Part shown: piece after piece, positions 18,864 to 26,843 of the stretch
How the letters are laid out: every line of letters begins with the position of its first letter
How positions within the stretch are numbered: position 1 is the first letter of the stretch
Assembly (NCBI GenBank): GCA_947500005.1
Contig: CANMQJ010000004.1
Span: forward strand, 191,399 to 255,398
Reading direction: 5' to 3'
From: an uncultured Paracoccaceae bacterium
GTDB taxonomy: Bacteria > Pseudomonadota > Alphaproteobacteria > Rhodobacterales > Rhodobacteraceae
DNA length: 64,000 nt
Notes under the pieces: generated by a model
Told to the model about the DNA's origin: nothing
Seen by the model: the letters and a program-made list of their open reading frames with translations, nothing else
The model's database searches: none
Position numbers and translations under genes: made by a program

Positions 18864-20221
18864 TGGCCGATTGGACCGAACAGCTACCCGAGCCGGCGCG
18901 GGCTTATCTCGAGAACCGGCGCCTCGACGAGGTCGAATGCGTGATCGCCGACCTGCCCGGTATCGCCCGGGGCAAGGCGGTGCCTGCGTCGAAATTCGCA
19001 CGGCAAAGTTATTTCCACCTGCCCGACAGCATCTTCTACCAGACCATTACCGGCGACTGGGGCGAGGCCGCCGGAGAGGATGGGTTCATCGAGCGCGACA
19101 TGATCCTGAAACCGGACATGTCCACCGCGACCGCCGCGCCCTGGACGGGCGACTGGACGCTTCAGGTGATCCACGATGCCTATGACCGCGACGGCGACCC
19201 GATCCCCTTCAGCCCCCGCAACGTGCTCAAGCGGGTGGTGAACCTCTACAAGGAACAGGGGTGGAAGCCGATCGTCGCGCCCGAGATGGAGTTCTTCCTC
19301 GTCGCGCGCAACCTCGATCCCGCACGCGATATCGAGCCGATGATGGGCCGCTCGGGCCGCCCCGCCGCTGCGCGGCAGGCCTACAGCATGACCGCGGTGG
19401 ACGAGTTCGGCCCGGTGATCGACGACATCTACGATTTCGCCGAGGCGCAGGGGTTCGAGATCGACGGCATCACGCAGGAGGGCGGCGCGGGCCAGCTGGA
19501 AATCAACCTGCGCCACGGCGACCCGGTCAAGCTGGCCGACGAGGTGTTCTACTTCAAGCGGCTGATCCGCGAGGCGGCCCTGCGCCACGATTGTTTCGCG
19601 ACCTTCATGGCAAAGCCCATCGCCGACGAGCCGGGCAGCGCCATGCATATCCACCACTCGATCGTGGATCTCGAGACCGGGCGAAACGTCTTCGTCGGTC
19701 CCCAAGGCGGCGAAACGGATGCCTTCTATCACTTCATCGCCGGGCTTCAGACCCACATGCCGGCCGCGCTGGCGGTGATGGCGCCCTATGTGAATTCCTA
19801 TCGCCGTTACGTCCGCGACCACGCGGCGCCCATCAACCTCGAATGGGCACGCGACAACCGCACCACCGGCATCCGCGTGCCCCTTTCAGGTCCCGACAGC
19901 CGCCGGATCGAGAACCGCATCGCCGGGATGGACTGCAACCCCTACCTGGGGATCGCGGCCTCGCTCGCCTGCGGCTATCTCGGCCTGATGGAGGAGAAGC
20001 GCCCGCGTCGGCAGTTCTATGGCGATGCCTATGAGGGCGAGGGCGATATCCCTCAGGTCATGGGCCAGGCGCTGGACCTGTTTGACGAGGCGACCGCCCT
20101 GCATGAGGTTCTGGGCCCCGAATTCGCCCGCGTCTACGGCATCGTCAAGCGCGCCGAATACGAGGAGTTCCTGCAGGTGATCTCTCCGTGGGAGCGCGAG
20201 CATCTTCTGCTGAACGTCTGA
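18863..20221 (+). CDS. Glutamine-synthetase-like ligase 2 (PuuA type)
   Basis: This 452-residue second glutamine synthetase homologue starts MADWTEQLPEPARAYLENRR. It has CVIADLPGIARGKAVPASKF (residues 26-45), metal-binding APEMEFFLV, GQLEINLRHG, SAMHIHHSIVD and the loop RDNRTTGIRVPLSG. It differs clearly from ligase 1, so the two probably act on different amines or form a hetero-oligomer. AAGGAGCG within the end of the amidotransferase gene acts as its ribosome site. It is followed 12 bp later by the oxidase gene. Confidence 0.87.
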   Translation: MADWTEQLPEPARAYLENRRLDEVECVIADLPGIARGKAVPASKFARQSYFHLPDSIFYQTITGDWGEAAGEDGFIERDMILKPDMSTATAAPWTGDWTLQVIHDAYDRDGDPIPFSPRNVLKRVVNLYKEQGWKPIVAPEMEFFLVARNLDPARDIEPMMGRSGRPAAARQAYSMTAVDEFGPVIDDIYDFAEAQGFEIDGITQEGGAGQLEINLRHGDPVKLADEVFYFKRLIREAALRHDCFATFMAKPIADEPGSAMHIHHSIVDLETGRNVFVGPQGGETDAFYHFIAGLQTHMPAALAVMAPYVNSYRRYVRDHAAPINLEWARDNRTTGIRVPLSGPDSRRIENRIAGMDCNPYLGIAASLACGYLGLMEEKRPRRQFYGDAYEGEGDIPQVMGQALDLFDEATALHEVLGPEFARVYGIVKRAEYEEFLQVISPWEREHLLLNV

Positions 20222-20233
20222 GGCGTCACCGCG

Positions 20234-21538
20234 ATGAACCTGCTTCATTCCAACGACCGGCCCGGCGAATACCCGCCCAGCTGGTACGCCGAAACCGCCA
20301 ATCCGGCCGACCGCTTTGCGCCGTTGCGCGGTGAGACGCGCGCCGATGTCTGCGTCGTGGGCGCGGGCTATACCGGGTTGTCGGCGGCGCTGCATCTGGC
20401 CGAGGCAGGGCGCGACGTGGTCCTGGTCGAGGCGCATCGCGTGGGCTTCGGCGCCTCGGGGCGCAATGGCGGGCAGCTGGGCAGCGCGCAGCGGATGGAG
20501 CAGGAGGATCTGGAGAAGCTGGTGGGCGACGATGACGCCGCCAAGCTCTGGGACCTGGCCGAAGATGCCAAGCAGCTCGTCAAGGACCTGATCGCGCGTC
20601 ACGGCATCGACTGCGACCTGAAGCCGGGCGTGGCAACGCTGGGTTTCGACGCGGGCGAGATGCGCGACCTGCACGCCCATGCGGAACACCTGCGGGACCG
20701 CTATGGCTATGAGCAAATCGAGTTGCTGGACCGGGACGCAGGCCGCGCCCTCTGCCCCTCGCCCGCCTATCACGGCGGCTATCTCGACCGCGACGCGGCG
20801 CATCTGCATCCGCTGAACTATGCCCTCGGCCTCGCACGGGCCGCGGCCGCCGCAGGCGTGCGTATCCACGAAGGCACCGAGGTAACCGGGATCGACCACG
20901 GCAGCCCCGCGACCGTGCTGACCGCGCAGGGAAAGATCACCGCCGATCAGGTGATCCTCGCCTGCAACGGCTATCTCGGCGATCTCGACCGCAAGGTCGC
21001 CGCCCGCGTCATGCCGATCAACAATTTCATTGCCGCGACCGAACCGCTGGGTCCGGACGCCGCCCGCGTGCTGGCGCAGGACGTGGCGGTGGCGGATACC
21101 AAGTTCGTGGTGAATTACTTCCGTCTCAGCCGCGATGGCAGGCTGCTTTTCGGCGGCGGCGAGAGCTATGGCTACCGCTTCCCTTCGGACATCGCCGCCA
21201 AGGTACGCAGGCCGATGGTCGAGATCTTTCCGCATCTTGCCGATGTGCCGATCACCCATGCCTGGGGCGGCACGCTTGCCATTACGATGCGGCGCATGCC
21301 CTATCTCACCCGGCTGGCGCCCAACATGCTCTCGGCCTCTGGCTATTCCGGGCATGGTGTGGGCACCGCCACCCATGCGGGCCGGCTGATGGCGCAGGCG
21401 CTTGCCGGCGAAAGCGACGGGTTCGACACGATGGCCCGCGTTCCCTCCCTGCCGTTTCCCGGCGGGCCGGCGCTGCGATCACCCCTCCTTGTGCTGGCGA
21501 TGAGCTGGTACGCGCTGCGCGACCGCCTGGGCATCTGA
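20234..21538 (+). CDS. FAD-dependent amine oxidase, PuuB-like
   Basis: This 434-residue DAO-family flavoprotein has the FAD-binding VCVVGAGYTGLSAALHLAE (G43, G45, G48), the GFGASGRNGGQLG signature of gamma-glutamylputrescine oxidases, and a C-terminal SGYSGHGVGTATHAGRLMAQ. It would oxidise a gamma-glutamylated amine to an aldehyde with oxygen. The next enzyme of the Puu route, an aldehyde dehydrogenase, is not in this cluster. It is the last gene of the amidotransferase-ligase-oxidase operon, and a strong palindrome follows it. Confidence 0.88.
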   Translation: MNLLHSNDRPGEYPPSWYAETANPADRFAPLRGETRADVCVVGAGYTGLSAALHLAEAGRDVVLVEAHRVGFGASGRNGGQLGSAQRMEQEDLEKLVGDDDAAKLWDLAEDAKQLVKDLIARHGIDCDLKPGVATLGFDAGEMRDLHAHAEHLRDRYGYEQIELLDRDAGRALCPSPAYHGGYLDRDAAHLHPLNYALGLARAAAAAGVRIHEGTEVTGIDHGSPATVLTAQGKITADQVILACNGYLGDLDRKVAARVMPINNFIAATEPLGPDAARVLAQDVAVADTKFVVNYFRLSRDGRLLFGGGESYGYRFPSDIAAKVRRPMVEIFPHLADVPITHAWGGTLAITMRRMPYLTRLAPNMLSASGYSGHGVGTATHAGRLMAQALAGESDGFDTMARVPSLPFPGGPALRSPLLVLAMSWYALRDRLGI

Positions 21539-21565
21539 CCTCCAAAACCGTCACGGTTCGATGAA

Positions 21566-21587
21566 TTCTGCGCCCCGGGGCGCAGAA
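21566..21587 (+). terminator. Palindromic hairpin after the oxidase gene
   Basis: A perfect 22-bp palindrome, TTCTGCGCCCC followed by GGGGCGCAGAA, is found 27 bp after the stop codon. Only a short ACCGTTT follows, so intrinsic termination is likely but not certain. It separates the amine operon from the DegT-type gene. Confidence 0.5.
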
Positions 21588-21651
21588 ACCGTTTGGCTTG
21601 CCGCTTGGTTCGATTTAGGTTTCCGAAAACAGGACTTCAGGAAATCCAAAT

Positions 21652-22851
21652 ATGATGTCACCACCCAACGTTCATGACGCCGAACCCATCCCCGAAGCCG
21701 CGCGCGAGGCGATCGACGCGCTGATGCGTTCGGGCGATCTCTTCCGCTATACCGCCCCGCAGGATGCGCCCGTCTCGCTGCTCGAGGCGGAATTCGCGGA
21801 ATTGCTGGGCAGCCGCTACGCGCTGGCGGTATCGTCTTGCTCGGCGGCGCTTTTTCTCTCGCTCAAGGCGCTTGACCTTCCGCGAGACGCGCGGGTGCTG
21901 ATCCCCGGCTTTACCTTCGCCGCGGTCCCCTCCGCCGTGATCCATGCCGACTGCATCCCGGTTCTCTGCGAGGTCGGCGAGAATTACCGCGTGGACTTTG
22001 CGGATTTCGCGGCCAAGCTCGACGGTGTGCAGGCCGTCATCATCAGCCACATGCGCGGCCACACCTCGGACATGGACGCCATCATGGCGCTTTGCAAAGC
22101 CTGCGACCTGCCGGTGATCGAGGACGCCGCGCATTCCCTGGGCACCACCTGGCGAGGTAGCAACATCGGGACGATCGGGCGAGTCGGGTGCTTCTCCTTC
22201 CAGTCCTACAAGATGATCAACGCGGGAGAGGGCGGCATCCTCGTCACCGACGACGCCGACCTGGCGGCGCGTGCGGTGATCATGTCGGGTGCTTACGAAC
22301 ACGCCTGGAAAAAGCACAAGCCCGATGCCGAACTGGCGGCGGCCTTCGCCACGTGGCAGAACCGCCTTCCGCTCTATAACCTGCGGATGAACAACCTGTC
22401 GGCCGCGGTGATCCGGCCGCAACTGTCCGAACTCGCGCGGCGGGTACGCGACGGGCTGGCCAACCACGACTACGTGGCGGCGCGGCTCAACAGCAGCGCG
22501 AATATCGAGGTCCCCGCCCCCCTGGAACCCGAGCGCCGCGCCCCGGATTCCATCCAGTTCAACCTGCGCGGCCTGGACGAGGCCGAGACCCGCGCCTTTG
22601 CCGCCTCTGCCGAGGCGCGTGGCGTCAAGGTCCAGGTCTTTGGCCTCAGCCGGGACAATGCGCGCGCCTTCTGGAACTGGCAGTTCCTGCCGGAACAGGT
22701 CGAGCTGCCGCAAACCCGGGCGATGCTGATGCGCGCCTGCGACGTCCGCCTGCCGGTGCGTCTGACACGGGAAGAACTGGATGTGATCGCCGATATCCTG
22801 CTCTCGGCGCTGGCCGAGGTCACGGGGCCGGTGCGCGCTTACGGGACCTGA
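21652..22851 (+). CDS. DegT/DnrJ/EryC1/StrS-family PLP aminotransferase
   Basis: This 399-residue fold-type I PLP enzyme has the Schiff-base lysine K187 in FSFQSYKMINAGEGG and EDAAHSLGT (D158 pairs with the PLP ring nitrogen). The family usually aminates keto-sugars, but standalone members in amine or compatible-solute clusters exist. Here it follows the PuuB-like operon on the same strand after 113 bp, and no sugar-nucleotide genes are near, so an amine or keto-acid substrate is possible. CAGGAAATCC precedes two adjacent ATGs (21652 and 21655); either may start. Confidence 0.85.
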   Translation: MMSPPNVHDAEPIPEAAREAIDALMRSGDLFRYTAPQDAPVSLLEAEFAELLGSRYALAVSSCSAALFLSLKALDLPRDARVLIPGFTFAAVPSAVIHADCIPVLCEVGENYRVDFADFAAKLDGVQAVIISHMRGHTSDMDAIMALCKACDLPVIEDAAHSLGTTWRGSNIGTIGRVGCFSFQSYKMINAGEGGILVTDDADLAARAVIMSGAYEHAWKKHKPDAELAAAFATWQNRLPLYNLRMNNLSAAVIRPQLSELARRVRDGLANHDYVAARLNSSANIEVPAPLEPERRAPDSIQFNLRGLDEAETRAFAASAEARGVKVQVFGLSRDNARAFWNWQFLPEQVELPQTRAMLMRACDVRLPVRLTREELDVIADILLSALAEVTGPVRAYGT

Positions 22852-22854
22852 GGC

Positions 22855-23616
22855 TCAGGTCTCGCCCACGCCGAACAGCGCGTAGGGCAGGAAAATGGCA
22901 TCGATCTCCTCAGGCGTCGGGACCACGCGAGAGAGGATGCCGATGACCCGGGGGCCGTCGGGCCCCATCGTCAGGAGCGGCGCACCGGAGTCCCCCCGCA
23001 TGAGCGGGCAGCGCGCGCGCAGGAACCCTTCGGCCGTGCGACGCGGGATGCAAGGCGCCGTACGGCTGAGCAGATGGGGGCGGAGGCCCGGATATCCGGC
23101 GGCAAAGGGGGCCTCGCCCGCCTCGGCCAGCGGCAAGGTTCCGACCTCCCGGCCCAGGGGTTCAGCCAGTTCCAAAAGCGCCCAGTCCTGTTCGATGCGC
23201 GTGTCGAAGAGGCCCGTTCGCCCCTGCCCCGACCCCATGCGATAGCCTGTGACGTCCGAAACGGCGACGGCACGGCCCCGCTGGTAGCCCGCGGCGAAGC
23301 GCAGGCTTTCGGGCGGGATCCAGCGTTTGCGTGGCGCGTTCCACAGGCAATGCGCGGCGGTCAGGACCAGACGTTCGCCGATCAGGACGCCGGTGCAATG
23401 CGACCGTATATCGATGCTGGCGAAATTGACCCGCCCGATCGCGCTCCAGGGGCGTTGCGCTGCATCGAGGGGCTCGCGGTCCCGGATCGCCTGGCAACCA
23501 GAGTCGCGTTCGGCGCCCAATCCGCAGATGTCATCCCAGGCCGGTGTCAGAAGAGGCTGCCCCGCTGCCCAGCCTGACAGCAGGCCCCAGAACATGAGGG
23601 CAAGCGCCCATCGCAT
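22855..23616 (-). CDS. Secreted trypsin-like serine protease
   Basis: This 253-residue S1-family protein has a signal peptide (MRWALALMFWGLLSGWAAGQ) and the complete triad: His89 in VLTAAHC, Asp144 in EQDWALLEL and Ser210 in RGDSGAPLL. Several cysteines (31, 41, 74, 90, 189, 203) could form disulfides in the periplasm. The ATG shares one base with the phaR stop codon, so it may be transcribed with phaR, although no functional link is known. It is convergent with the DegT-type gene, three bases apart. Confidence 0.9.
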   Translation of the reverse strand: MRWALALMFWGLLSGWAAGQPLLTPAWDDICGLGAERDSGCQAIRDREPLDAAQRPWSAIGRVNFASIDIRSHCTGVLIGERLVLTAAHCLWNAPRKRWIPPESLRFAAGYQRGRAVAVSDVTGYRMGSGQGRTGLFDTRIEQDWALLELAEPLGREVGTLPLAEAGEAPFAAGYPGLRPHLLSRTAPCIPRRTAEGFLRARCPLMRGDSGAPLLTMGPDGPRVIGILSRVVPTPEEIDAIFLPYALFGVGET

Positions 23617-24176
23617 CAGCTCAGCTTGGAGAGTTTCTCTTGCAGGTCGGCAAGCTGCTTCTTGATCGTGTCGAGATCCTCGGCCGTGTCGCCGTCCTTG
23701 TCACCGTCCCGTTCGCGGTCGGGGCCGGACCAATTCCCGGACAGCCCGCCGGTCATCGCCTTGAGGAAGGCCCGTTGCTGCGCCTGCATCGCCTCGAAGC
23801 CCGGCATCTGCGACATCGGGTTCATGGCACTCATGTTCTCCATCATCTTCGACTGGCTCTCGCGCAGCATCTCGAAGGAGCCTTGCAGGAATTGCGGCAT
23901 CATGCCCCCGCCCGGCAGCATGTAGCTGCGGACCAGGTCGTTGAGCACGTTCACCGGCAGAACGTTCTCGCCCCGGCTTTCATGTTCGGCAATGATTTGA
24001 AGAAGATATTGCCGGGTCAGATCGTCGCCGGTCTTGAGATCGACGATCTTCACCTCGCGCCCGCCGCGGATGAAGCCGGCGATGTCTTCCAGCGTGACAT
24101 AGTCGCTGGTTTCCGTGTTGTAGAGCCGGCGGCTGGCATACCGTTTGATGAGCAGCGGTTTTTCGGTTTCGGCCAC
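23616..24176 (-). CDS. phaR: Polyhydroxyalkanoate synthesis repressor PhaR
   Basis: This 186-residue protein has the PHB/PHA accumulation regulator DNA-binding domain at the N-terminus (LLIKRYASRRLYNTETSDYV, residues 8-27) and the accumulation domain (LTRQYLLQIIAEHE). The C-terminal half is Met/Gln rich and ends in a predicted coiled coil. It senses PHB granules and represses phaP and other genes by binding TGC-rich DNA. Two degenerate CTGC-type dyads lie 22-51 bp upstream of its own start, consistent with autoregulation. It is divergent from nothing; phaP lies upstream on the same strand, after a terminator. Confidence 0.95.
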   Translation of the reverse strand: MAETEKPLLIKRYASRRLYNTETSDYVTLEDIAGFIRGGREVKIVDLKTGDDLTRQYLLQIIAEHESRGENVLPVNVLNDLVRSYMLPGGGMMPQFLQGSFEMLRESQSKMMENMSAMNPMSQMPGFEAMQAQQRAFLKAMTGGLSGNWSGPDRERDGDKDGDTAEDLDTIKKQLADLQEKLSKLS

Positions 24177-24197
24177 CCGAAGTCCTCCCCAAGGATG

Positions 24198-24227
24198 ATG
24201 CGTCGCAGCGAGCCTATGCGAGCGCAG
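24198..24227. promoter_or_regulatory. Putative PhaR sites upstream of phaR
   Basis: Two degenerate dyads: ATGC-GTC-GCAG (24198-24208) and ATGC-GAGC-GCAG (24216-24227), with centres about 18 bp apart. They match the CTGC-N3/4-GCAG pattern in one half perfectly and three of four bases in the other. They lie in the leader/promoter region of phaR. Confidence 0.5.
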
Positions 24228-24256
24228 CAGAAAAGAAAAGTCCGGTCGAGAGACAC

Positions 24257-24286
24257 GAAAAAAGGGCAGGTCTTTCGACCTGCCCT
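24257..24286 (-). terminator. Intrinsic terminator of phaP
   Basis: Read on the minus strand, AGGGCAGGTC pairs with GACCTGCCCT around a 4-nt loop (24263-24286) and is followed by TTTTTTC (24263-24257). This is one of the strongest terminators of the window and separates phaP from phaR. Confidence 0.9.
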
Positions 24287-24335
24287 GCGCGATTGCACCA
24301 AGGTTGGGAGGAGATGGTGCAGATCGGCGGTATTC

Positions 24336-24788
24336 TTACTTCGCGGCGGTGGCTGCGGTCTTCTTGGCAGCCGTGGTCACGTCGTTGGTGGCCTTTTTCA
24401 CGGCGGCGGTCGCGTCCTCGGACAGATCCTTGCCGGCAGCCATCAGCAGCTCGACAGTGTCCATCTGGACCTTCTTCGCGATCTCGGCGAATGCGGCCAT
24501 GTTCTCGGCTGCCACTTCGGCTTGGGCCGATGCGAAATCGGTCATCGCCTTGGCATAGTCGGCGGGCTCCGCCTTCGCCTTGGACATCTCGGCCATCTTC
24601 GAGATGGTTTCCTTGGTCCACTTGTTCGAGATCTCGGCCGATTTGCCGGCCGCTTCGAGCGCAACGCCCGACAGCTTCTCGTTCAGGGTCGCGGTGGTCT
24701 TGAACGCGTCTTCCATTGCCGATGTGTCGACGGGGAATGCGCCCATCATGTCCTTCATGACGGCGGTAAAGTCTTGGGTCTTTGCCAT
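24336..24788 (-). CDS. phaP: Phasin (PHB granule-associated protein)
   Basis: This 150-residue protein starts MAKTQDFTAVMKDMMGAFPVD and is a nearly continuous amphipathic helix rich in Ala, Lys and Glu, with KWTKETISKMAEMSKAK and a Lys/Ala tail ending AAKKTAATAAK. Phasins coat PHB granules and control their size. I chose the ATG at 24788 (GAGGATTAGGACC before it) over a longer frame without homology. A perfect TGCTGC-AGC-GCAGCA dyad lies upstream of it and is probably a PhaR site. A strong terminator follows. Confidence 0.92.
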   Translation of the reverse strand: MAKTQDFTAVMKDMMGAFPVDTSAMEDAFKTTATLNEKLSGVALEAAGKSAEISNKWTKETISKMAEMSKAKAEPADYAKAMTDFASAQAEVAAENMAAFAEIAKKVQMDTVELLMAAGKDLSEDATAAVKKATNDVTTAAKKTAATAAK

Positions 24789-24863
24789 GGTCCTAATCCT
24801 CGTATTCAACTGTTTGCCGGGTCCGGGCCCACCCCGTTTCCTGCGGCTTGAAAGGAATATGCA

Positions 24864-24878
24864 TGCTGCAGCGCAGCA
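24864..24878. promoter_or_regulatory. Putative PhaR site upstream of phaP
   Basis: TGCTGC-AGC-GCAGCA is a perfect 15-bp dyad containing CTGC-N3-GCAG, 76-90 bp upstream of the phaP ATG. It lies between phaC and phaP. Confidence 0.6.
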
Positions 24879-24929
24879 TTTCAAGAGATTTGTGCCGCGC
24901 CGCAGAAATTCTTTCAAGACCCTTGGCGA

Positions 24930-26735
24930 TCAACGGCTTGCCTTGGTCACCACGTAGGCGCCGGGCGCCGGGGCGATGGGCTGATGCTCCGAATCGCCCG
25001 GTTCGCGGGCCGGAATCTGCTTGCCCGCGCGCTTTTTCAGCCACTCATCCCAGAGGGGCCACCAGGATCCCTCGTGGTAGTCGGCGCTCTTCATCCACTC
25101 CTCCGCCGGAAGTTTCAGGTCGGCGTTGGTGTAGTGACCGTATTTCTTCTTGGTGGGCGGATTCACGATCCCCGCGATATGACCGGATTCCGAGACCACG
25201 AAGGTCTTGGAGCGCGACCCCATCTGCTGCACACCGCGATAGCAGTCCTTCCAGGCTGCGATATGGTCCGTCTCGCAGGTGATCGCCATCAGCGGCACGT
25301 CCACATCCTTGATATGCAGCCTGTGGCCCATCAGGTCGTAACCGCCCTCGACGAACTCGTTGCGCTGGCACAGGCAGCGCAGGTATTGCATCGTCATCTT
25401 GGCCGGCAGGTTCGCCCCGTCGCCATTCCAGTAGAGCAGGTCGAAGGCCGGCGGCGTCTCGCCCAGCATGTAGGAACGGATCGCCGGGCCATAGATCAGG
25501 TCGACAGACCGCAGGTAGGAAAAGGTTCGCGCCATGATGTAGGAGCGCAGCACCCCCTGCTCATTCACCTCTTCCTCGATCCCGTCGATGAAATCGTCCT
25601 GCAGGAAGGGCGTGAACTCTCCTTGGTCGCTGAAATCGGTGAGCGCGGTGAAGAAGGTCGCGGATTTCACCGACTTGTCGCCGCGCTGTTTCATGAGCGA
25701 CAGCGTCAGGCTCAGCGTGGTGCCCGCAATGCAGTATCCGACGGCGTTGACCTGCTTGGTCCCGCAGATCTTCTTGACCTCGTCGATGGCGGTGAGAAAG
25801 CCGTCCTGAACGTAATCCTCCAGCCCCGTCTCGGCATAGCTCGAATCCGGATTGACCCAGCTGACCACGAAAACGGTATAGCCCTGATCGACCGCCCAGC
25901 GGATCAGGCTGTTCTGCGGCTTCAGGTCGAGAATGTAGAACTTGTTGATCCAGGGCGGAAAGATCACCAGCGGTATCTCGTGCACCGTCTCGGTGGTCGG
26001 CGCGTATTGAATCAGCTCCATCATGCGGTTGCGATAGACCACCTCGCCCGGGGTCGTGCCGATATTGCCGCCGACTTCGAAAGCGCTTTCATCGGCCAGC
26101 CGCACCACCAGCTCGCCACTATTGGCCTCCAGGTCGGCCACCAGGTTCTCCAGACCCTTGATGAGCGATTGCCCCTCGGTCTCGATCGCCTTTTCCAGCG
26201 CGTCTGGGTTCGTCGCCAGGAAATTGGTGGGCGCCATCATGTCCACGATCTGCTGCGCGAAATAGGTCAGCCGGCGCTTTTCCTTGGCGTCGATGTCGTC
26301 GACCGATTCCACCGCATGCGCGATTGCCTCGGCATTGGTCAGGTACTGGTTCTTGATGTAATTGAAATAGGGATTGTTCTCCCACATCGGGTTGGCAAAG
26401 CGGCGGTCGGCCAATTTGTCGCGCGGCTCGTCGGGGGTCTCTCCCTTGAGCATCGCCTGCTGCGCCTCGGCGAAGTTGAGGACCGTCTTGCCCCAATACT
26501 CGATCTGGTGCTCCAGCAGCCGGGCCGGATTCTGCACCGCATCCGTCCAGTAAGCCGTTGCCGCCTTGGCGAAAAGCGTCTGATCCGGCTTGTCGAGAGA
26601 GGGGTTGTGCGAGGTCTTGCTGGCCATGACCTCGATCAGGCGCTTGGAGAGGGTCTCAACCTTCTCCATGTTGTCCTTCAACCTGTCGAGATGCTCTCCG
26701 GCAGGCTCCGGGGTCTTGCCGTCACTAGTTGTCAT
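24930..26735 (-). CDS. phaC: Class I poly(3-hydroxyalkanoate) synthase
   Basis: This 601-residue polymerase joins 3-hydroxybutyryl-CoA units into PHB at the granule surface. The lipase-like box is GYCIAG with catalytic Cys335; the Asp lies in the LLYWNGDGANLP region and the His in SESGHIAGIVNPP. The alpha/beta hydrolase core begins at IPLVIFPPWINKFYILDL. The length fits class I synthases that act without PhaE. The gene is divergent from phaZ, and the 108-bp gap holds two CTGC-type dyads. AGGGGGGA precedes the ATG at 26735. Confidence 0.96.
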   Translation of the reverse strand: MTTSDGKTPEPAGEHLDRLKDNMEKVETLSKRLIEVMASKTSHNPSLDKPDQTLFAKAATAYWTDAVQNPARLLEHQIEYWGKTVLNFAEAQQAMLKGETPDEPRDKLADRRFANPMWENNPYFNYIKNQYLTNAEAIAHAVESVDDIDAKEKRRLTYFAQQIVDMMAPTNFLATNPDALEKAIETEGQSLIKGLENLVADLEANSGELVVRLADESAFEVGGNIGTTPGEVVYRNRMMELIQYAPTTETVHEIPLVIFPPWINKFYILDLKPQNSLIRWAVDQGYTVFVVSWVNPDSSYAETGLEDYVQDGFLTAIDEVKKICGTKQVNAVGYCIAGTTLSLTLSLMKQRGDKSVKSATFFTALTDFSDQGEFTPFLQDDFIDGIEEEVNEQGVLRSYIMARTFSYLRSVDLIYGPAIRSYMLGETPPAFDLLYWNGDGANLPAKMTMQYLRCLCQRNEFVEGGYDLMGHRLHIKDVDVPLMAITCETDHIAAWKDCYRGVQQMGSRSKTFVVSESGHIAGIVNPPTKKKYGHYTNADLKLPAEEWMKSADYHEGSWWPLWDEWLKKRAGKQIPAREPGDSEHQPIAPAPGAYVVTKASR

Positions 26736-26757
26736 TTTAAGGAATCCCCCCTAATCT

Positions 26758-26786
26758 TTCTGCTATGCAGAATAACGCTGCGGCAG
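26758..26786. promoter_or_regulatory. Putative PhaR sites in the phaC-phaZ divergent region
   Basis: TTCTGC-TAT-GCAGAA (26758-26772) is a perfect 15-bp dyad of the CTGC-N3-GCAG type. CTGC-G-GCAG (26778-26786) follows with its centre 17 bp further. The pair lies 23 bp from the phaC start and 58 bp from the phaZ start, so one bound repressor could control both genes. Confidence 0.6.
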
Positions 26787-26843
26787 TTTCGGCGCAAAGC
26801 GACCAATGCGCCGCACCCGCCAGCATGGCACAGGAGACCGCCG

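Noticed and set aside
24984..26843. Plus-strand open frame running through the antisense of phaC into phaZ
   Set aside because: The first 620 codons lie opposite phaC and have no homology. The phaZ start at 26844 has its own ribosome site and the conserved N-terminus.
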